From: JANXYY01 sp035530875
GTDB taxonomy: Bacteria > Actinomycetota > Actinomycetes > Nanopelagicales > Nanopelagicaceae
DNA: 64,000 bases
NCBI GenBank assembly: GCA_035530875.1
Contig: DATKUB010000006.1
Location: 1-64,000 of the forward strand
Reading direction: 5' to 3'
Made by a program: the position numbers and the translations under genes. Shown in pieces: positions 60,178-64,000 of the stretch (its first letter is position 1; each line of letters opens with the position of its first letter). The notes beneath the pieces are model-generated. The model made no database searches and was not told the DNA's origin. It saw only the letters and a program-made list of their open reading frames with translations.

Positions 60178-60332
60178 GTACCGATAGTGCCACACCGACG
60201 CTGATTATTACCCCTTAAGCGGTGCTGCGCAGATGCTGTGAGATTTTCCTCAGTTCCGGATTCTTTCCATTCTTGGTCAATATCGGCGTAGGTTGATAAC
60301 CAATGGCAACATAATGAGAGCAGGTGCCGAAG

Positions 60333-60611
60333 ATGATGGATTGGCAATACGGAAATCAGGGCGCGAACGCCTTTGGAATGATCGGCGGCGCCCTGATGAT
60401 GATCGTGTTCGTACTCTTGGCAGTCTGGGTCGTGCGTCAACTAATGAGCACCAATCATCATGCACCGCACGACCACGGCCGAAATTGGCATTCAGAAGCA
60501 GGTCCTGCGCCCTTGGAGATTATGGATGCGCGCTTCGCTCGTGGCGAAATATCTCTCGAGGATTACACGCGAGACCGTGAGGCCCTAAAAAAGGCGTTGC
60601 GCGATAAATGA
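60333..60611 (+). CDS. SHOCT-domain small membrane protein
   Basis: A protein of about 92 residues. One membrane helix (MIGGALMMIVFVLLAVWVVRQL) is followed by a histidine-rich linker (NHHAPHDHGRNWH) and a C-terminal SHOCT motif (EIMDARFARGEISLEDYTRDREALKKAL). SHOCT is a short oligomerisation motif. The histidine run next to CopC genes suggests metal binding, but that is a guess. ATG 60333 is preferred over a GTG at 60324. Confidence 0.8.
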   Translation: MMDWQYGNQGANAFGMIGGALMMIVFVLLAVWVVRQLMSTNHHAPHDHGRNWHSEAGPAPLEIMDARFARGEISLEDYTRDREALKKALRDK

Positions 60612-60641
60612 GTTATAAAAAGGAGTACAGCCCGTCGGGTG

Positions 60642-61043
60642 TTAACCGGCTAGCAATGCCCCGAGATAGGTCGCCCCTAGCGCGCTGAGGCCGCTTAGCG
60701 CCCCCCAAATGGCAAGTGCTGGGGTGCTCTTGGCTTTGCTGTGAAGGTAGGCAGCGACTCCGGAGAGCGCGACCACCATCATTTTGATCGCGAGTGCTGT
60801 GTGGTAACTAGAAGTGGCATCGGCCGGCGCTTTGGCGACATTCCAAATGCCAGTGACTATAAGTAGCCCGTAAGCCGGCCAAGCGATCTTGTTAAAGGCC
60901 CGGGCTGCCTTCTTCGGCAGGGTTGGGTCTACTGCGCGAAGGACCGGAACCAGTGCGGCCAGCGTCAGTTGCCCGCCAACCCAAATCGTGGCGCCAATGA
61001 CGTGGAGAAAAAGTCGGATGCTGTCTAATGCGGATGCGAGCAT
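60642..61043 (-). CDS. CopD/DUF2269-like four-helix membrane protein
   Basis: A 133-residue membrane protein with four predicted helices: SIRLFLHVIGATIWVGGQLTLAAL (with a conserved histidine and the IWVGG turn), WPAYGLLIVTGIWNVA, YHTALAIKMMVVALSGVAAYLH, and GALSGLSALGATYLGALLAG. The HxxGxxxWxG pattern resembles the CopD family of copper-uptake proteins, and CopC is encoded 800 bases away. It could equally be a small heme-related membrane protein. The ATG is 6 bases after TAGGGT, so it is probably leaderless. Confidence 0.68.
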   Translation of the reverse strand: MLASALDSIRLFLHVIGATIWVGGQLTLAALVPVLRAVDPTLPKKAARAFNKIAWPAYGLLIVTGIWNVAKAPADATSSYHTALAIKMMVVALSGVAAYLHSKAKSTPALAIWGALSGLSALGATYLGALLAG

Positions 61044-61049
61044 GGGGAC

Positions 61050-61059
61050 ACCCTATTCT
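61050..61059. promoter_or_regulatory. Overlapping divergent -10 elements
   Basis: ACCCTATTCT serves both strands: TATTCT at 61054-61059 lies 6 bases before the GTG at 61066, and on the minus strand TAGGGT (61055-61050) lies 6 bases before the ATG at 61043. The two elements share the TA step at 61054-61055, and both genes appear to be leaderless. Confidence 0.6.
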
Positions 61060-61065
61060 GCCTAC

Positions 61066-62658
61066 GTGCCAGACGCCGACTTTTCGACCATATTTCGTAA
61101 CGCCAAACGCGCTGATGGGGTGCGAGATTTTGGGGTCAGAGGTGGCCGGTTCGTGCCACCTTCGGGCCATTTTGAGTGCGAGGTGGATCTGGCGGGCGCT
61201 GCGGTGCTGCCGTCCTTCGGCGACGGGCACTCTCATCCGCTTTTCGCCGGACGCGAGATGGTTGGCCCAAAAACGACCGGATTGAAAGACATCGATTCGA
61301 TTGTCAAAGCGGTGGCCGACTTTGCTGGCCAGAACCCTGGGATCGAATGGATTGTCGGGGGCACCTACGATCGAACTCTTGGGGTCAACGGAACTTTCGA
61401 TGCAGCTTGGTTGGATTCTGCGGTTCCTGATCGACCTGTCGTACTGCATGCGACAGATCACCACACAATCTGGGTGAACAGCGAGGCGATGCGACGCGCT
61501 GGCGTTGATCGCTTTACTCCAGATTGTGAGACGGGAATCATCGAACGATTTGCCGGCGGTCAGCCTCGCGGGACCTTCCGCGAATGGGATGCAACCAATT
61601 TGATCCTGGCCAAGGTGCCACTCCGAACCATGGCTGAGGAGATTGAGTCACTTGGTGCGGCCTCAAGAAAAATGGCATCGGGGGGAGTTACTTGGTGGCA
61701 GGACGCCTGGATTGACCCTGGGATGAGCGAGATCTATTTGGCTACCAGTTCGGCTGGGGCCCTGCTTCAAGATGTCGATCTAGCCTTCCGGGCCGATCCG
61801 AATACGTGGATTGAGGATTTTGAATACTTCAAGCAGGTGCGTACCGAGATCCAAGGCAGCAGCAATCAGAACCGAATGACTGGTCGAACAATCAAGTTTT
61901 TTGCCGATGGCGTGATCGAGGGAGGCACCGCGCTCTTACTCGATCCTTACCTCGATGAACCAGACTGGCATGGCATGCCAGTCTGGAAGCGAGAGGAACT
62001 GGTTCGGGCAACTCAGGCTGCCGACGACGCTGGCTTCCAACTCCATATCCATGCGATTGGAGATGGCGGAGTACGGATGGCGCTTGATGCAATTGAATCT
62101 GTAATCAATTCCAACCCCGCCAAACTTCGCCGTCCGGTAATCGCACACGCACAACTGGTCGACGAGAAAGATCTGCCGCGTTTTGCCGCCCTCGGCGTTA
62201 TTGCAAACTTCACCCCGGTCTGGACCTGCCTCGATCGTGAGCAGGACGTTCTCTGCTCACCTCGAATTGGCCAAACCCGTTCTGGCCAGCAGTATCGGAT
62301 GCGCTCGCTGCTGGCCAGCGGAGCCAGGCTCTCTTTCGGCAGCGATTGGCCGGTGTCGACGCCAATCCCACTTGAAGGACTTCCCACTTCCGTCCATCGC
62401 AAGAGCGGCACCGACCCGCAGGAGCTCGGCTGGTTGCTAGACGAGGCTCTTACGATTGAGGAAGCACTCGCCGCTTACTCGTCAGGAGTGGCCTACCAAG
62501 CCTTCGCGGAGCAGGAGTGGGGTTCGTTACGGACGGGGATGTCGGCAAACTTCATTGTTCTTCAAAACGACCCGCGACGGATGAACATTGAGCAAGTTTC
62601 CGAACTTCAGCTTGATGCTACCTACCTGCGCGGGCGTACCATTTTCGAGCGTCGTTAG
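61066..62658 (+). CDS. Amidohydrolase-family protein (YtcJ/PF07969-like)
   Basis: A metal-dependent hydrolase of about 530 residues. The first metal motif is in AVLPSFGDGHSHPLFAGRE. ATDHHTIWVNSEAMRRAGV, TIKFFADGVIEGGTALLLDPY, HIHAIGDGGVRMALDAIE and SFGSDWPVSTPIPLEGLPTSVHR follow, with the closing metal aspartate in the last. The GSLRTGMSANFIVLQND tail is typical of the group. The substrate, an amide or cyclic amide, is unknown. The GTG at 61066 is 6 bases after TATTCT; upstream frames overlap the divergent gene. Confidence 0.88.
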   Translation: MPDADFSTIFRNAKRADGVRDFGVRGGRFVPPSGHFECEVDLAGAAVLPSFGDGHSHPLFAGREMVGPKTTGLKDIDSIVKAVADFAGQNPGIEWIVGGTYDRTLGVNGTFDAAWLDSAVPDRPVVLHATDHHTIWVNSEAMRRAGVDRFTPDCETGIIERFAGGQPRGTFREWDATNLILAKVPLRTMAEEIESLGAASRKMASGGVTWWQDAWIDPGMSEIYLATSSAGALLQDVDLAFRADPNTWIEDFEYFKQVRTEIQGSSNQNRMTGRTIKFFADGVIEGGTALLLDPYLDEPDWHGMPVWKREELVRATQAADDAGFQLHIHAIGDGGVRMALDAIESVINSNPAKLRRPVIAHAQLVDEKDLPRFAALGVIANFTPVWTCLDREQDVLCSPRIGQTRSGQQYRMRSLLASGARLSFGSDWPVSTPIPLEGLPTSVHRKSGTDPQELGWLLDEALTIEEALAAYSSGVAYQAFAEQEWGSLRTGMSANFIVLQNDPRRMNIEQVSELQLDATYLRGRTIFERR

Positions 62659-62681
62659 TCCTGCCTGTCACAGGATCGGCA

Positions 62682-62687
62682 TAGAGT
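62682..62687 (+). promoter_or_regulatory. Leaderless -10 element for rmuC
   Basis: TAGAGT, 7 bases before the ATG at 62695, with no ribosome-binding site. Confidence 0.55.
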
Positions 62688-62694
62688 CTGCGTC

Positions 62695-63909
62695 ATGGCT
62701 GTCGAAATCTTCATCGGGATTCTGGTTGTTGCAGCGGGGCTAGCGGCAGGGATTGGCATTTCGGCGCTCCGCTATTCGCCGAGAATTGCCACTTTGGTGG
62801 CTGAGAAAACTTCGTTGGAAGCCCGACTTGCCGACAAGGAAATCGCTATCGGAGATCAGGCCGAAGCGATGCGAACTCTCGCTCATCAAGCGGTTCAGAG
62901 TGCTCGCGAGGAACTAAACCAGGACTCACTGGCGCAGAAGAGTGCGGTTGGGAACCTGCTCGAACCGGTCAAGCAAGAACTTGAAAAACTACGCAAATTC
63001 GTTGACGAGAAGAACACTGTCGTTGGGCAGGAGTACTCATCACTGAAGACCGTCACCGAAGCTCTCGACCTCTCGACCAAATCTCTCAACACGACCCTTT
63101 CTTCTAATCGGCATGCCGGTAGCTGGGGCGAGCTAACGCTGCACAATATTGTCGATTACGCAGGCATGCTTGAACACGTCGATTTCGAGGAGCAGGAATC
63201 GTTTTCGGACGATGAATCACTAAAGCGTCCTGACATGGTGATCAAGCTTGCCGGCGGCGGACAAATCGCGGTTGATGCCAAGGTGTCGCTCATCTCCTAC
63301 CGTAGAGCGGCAGAAGAGACCGATCACGGCTCGAAAGAACGTCATCTTGGCGAACATGCGAAGGCAGTCAAGGCGCATATCGCGCGACTGGCGTCGAAGA
63401 AGTATTCGGAAATGCTCGGCCAGAGCCCTGATTATGTGGTCATGTTCGTACCAGGCGAACATTTCGTTACAGATGCCCTGGCCACAGATGGCGAACTGCT
63501 CGACTACGCGTACCGAAACAAAGTGGTTCTAGCCACACCGTCGACGTTGCTCGTGGTGTTGAAATCTGCTGCCTACACCTGGCGCGAAGTTGATCAGGCG
63601 GAAAACGCCAAGAAGATCGGTGCGGCCGGCGCTGAGCTTTACAAACGGTTGATCGTCTCGTTCGATCACCTCGCGAAAGCGGGTAAGAACCTAAACTCCG
63701 CCGTCGATAATTTCAATAAATTTGGGAGCTCCCTAACGGCACGGGTACGTCCACAGGCGCTCAACCTGAAGCGTTATGCCGGCGCACTCGATGATCTCGA
63801 ATACCCCGCGCCCATTGATGGCGTCGTAACCCAGTTATCGCTGGGCGAGGTTATTGATGAGCCTGAAGAAGCTGATTATCTCGAAATTGAGGATGAGGAG
63901 AGCAACTAA
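62695..63909 (+). CDS. rmuC: DNA recombination protein RmuC
   Basis: RmuC (404 residues) limits inversion and recombination at repeats; its domain is nuclease-like. An N-terminal membrane segment (IFIGILVVAAGLAAGIGISAL) and a coiled-coil region (residues about 30-130) precede the RmuC domain: GSWGELTLHNIVDYAGMLEHVDFEEQ, RPDMVIKLAGGGQIAVDAKVSLISY and YVVMFVPGEHFVTDALATDGELLDYAYRNKVVLATPSTLLVVLK. It ends in an acidic tail that overlaps the end of the convergent gene by four bases. Confidence 0.93.
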   Translation: MAVEIFIGILVVAAGLAAGIGISALRYSPRIATLVAEKTSLEARLADKEIAIGDQAEAMRTLAHQAVQSAREELNQDSLAQKSAVGNLLEPVKQELEKLRKFVDEKNTVVGQEYSSLKTVTEALDLSTKSLNTTLSSNRHAGSWGELTLHNIVDYAGMLEHVDFEEQESFSDDESLKRPDMVIKLAGGGQIAVDAKVSLISYRRAAEETDHGSKERHLGEHAKAVKAHIARLASKKYSEMLGQSPDYVVMFVPGEHFVTDALATDGELLDYAYRNKVVLATPSTLLVVLKSAAYTWREVDQAENAKKIGAAGAELYKRLIVSFDHLAKAGKNLNSAVDNFNKFGSSLTARVRPQALNLKRYAGALDDLEYPAPIDGVVTQLSLGEVIDEPEEADYLEIEDEESN

Positions 63910-64000
63910 ACGGGGCGAAGAACCACTATGAAAGCGGCGACAAACTGCGAGATGAAAGCGGCTGCTGTGAAAGCATGGAAGAGTTCATGGAATCCGAACC
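63906..64000 (-). CDS. Hemolysin III family membrane protein, C-terminal end (partial)
   Basis: On the minus strand the last 31 residues of a gene that starts beyond the window can be read: FGFHELFHAFTAAAFISQFVAAFIVVLRPV, then a TAG at 63908-63906. The HExFH pair followed by a final membrane helix is the C-terminal pattern of the hemolysin III/TrhA (PAQR-like) family. Too little is visible to name it further. Confidence 0.65.
   Translation of the reverse strand, partial: FGFHELFHAFTAAAFISQFVAAFIVVLRPV

Noticed and set aside
60892..61464. 190-codon minus-strand frame covering the bidirectional promoter
   Set aside because: It is antisense to the amidohydrolase start and overlaps the CopD-like gene in another frame; no recognisable domain.

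Overview
The window looks like a chromosomal segment of an actinobacterium of moderate GC content. The evidence is gene order: cdsA-rlmN, dxr-rip-ispG-GNAT-proS, rimP-nusA-ylxR-infB-rbfA-truB-ribF-rpsO-pnp-M16 peptidase-dapB, phoH-ybeY-CNNM-CDA-like-era, glnE, and divergent glgM/glgC. A mycoredoxin, an actino-pnp type leader and many TANNNT-type leaderless starts agree with this. No tRNA, rRNA, CRISPR array or intact transposase was seen.

Layout. (1) 1-1198: end of cdsA and rlmN. (2) 1195-17477: an accessory block of about 16 kb between rlmN and dxr that encodes uptake (PotD-A-B-C) and breakdown of polyamines or other diamines. It has a class III aminotransferase, two DAO-type amine oxidoreductases, two aminobutyraldehyde-type dehydrogenases, an agmatinase-family ureohydrolase, a GABA aminotransferase, a glutaryl-CoA-type acyl-CoA dehydrogenase, an FMN-binding PPOX protein and an Lrp regulator. 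A candidate structured RNA lies in the leader of the second oxidoreductase. (3) 17601-32359: core genes for isoprenoid synthesis, site-2 protease, prolyl-tRNA synthetase, translation and flavin synthesis. (4) 32362-35863: a Fic-family gene split by a 1.95-kb segment with near-perfect inverted ends. The segment carries a winged-helix MNT nucleotidyltransferase plus HEPN toxin-antitoxin pair and a truncated HNH gene. (5) 36173-49822: rpsO, pnp, M16 peptidase, dapB, HIT, phoH, ybeY, CNNM, CDA-like, DsbA-like, era, an unrecognised gene, and glnE. (6) 49954-54570: a more GC-rich accessory locus with a secreted phosphoesterase, a secreted metallo-beta-lactamase/lamin-tail protein, an SH3-like protein and a LacI regulator. 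(7) 54895-64000: extradiol dioxygenase, EamA transporter, glgM/glgC, mycoredoxin, CopC, small membrane proteins, amidohydrolase, rmuC and the end of a hemolysin III gene.

How the genes fit together: the diamine block would import putrescine-like compounds, convert agmatine to putrescine, oxidise or transaminate amines to aldehydes, oxidise these to amino acids such as GABA, and pass them to GabT. The core blocks form long, tightly packed transcription units with ATGA, GTGA and TTGA overlaps that suggest translational coupling. The accessory loci hold the most unusual material: the disrupted Fic gene with its inserted MNT-HEPN module, the switch-like leader at 13560-13660, and a bidirectional promoter with two overlapping -10 elements at 61050-61059.
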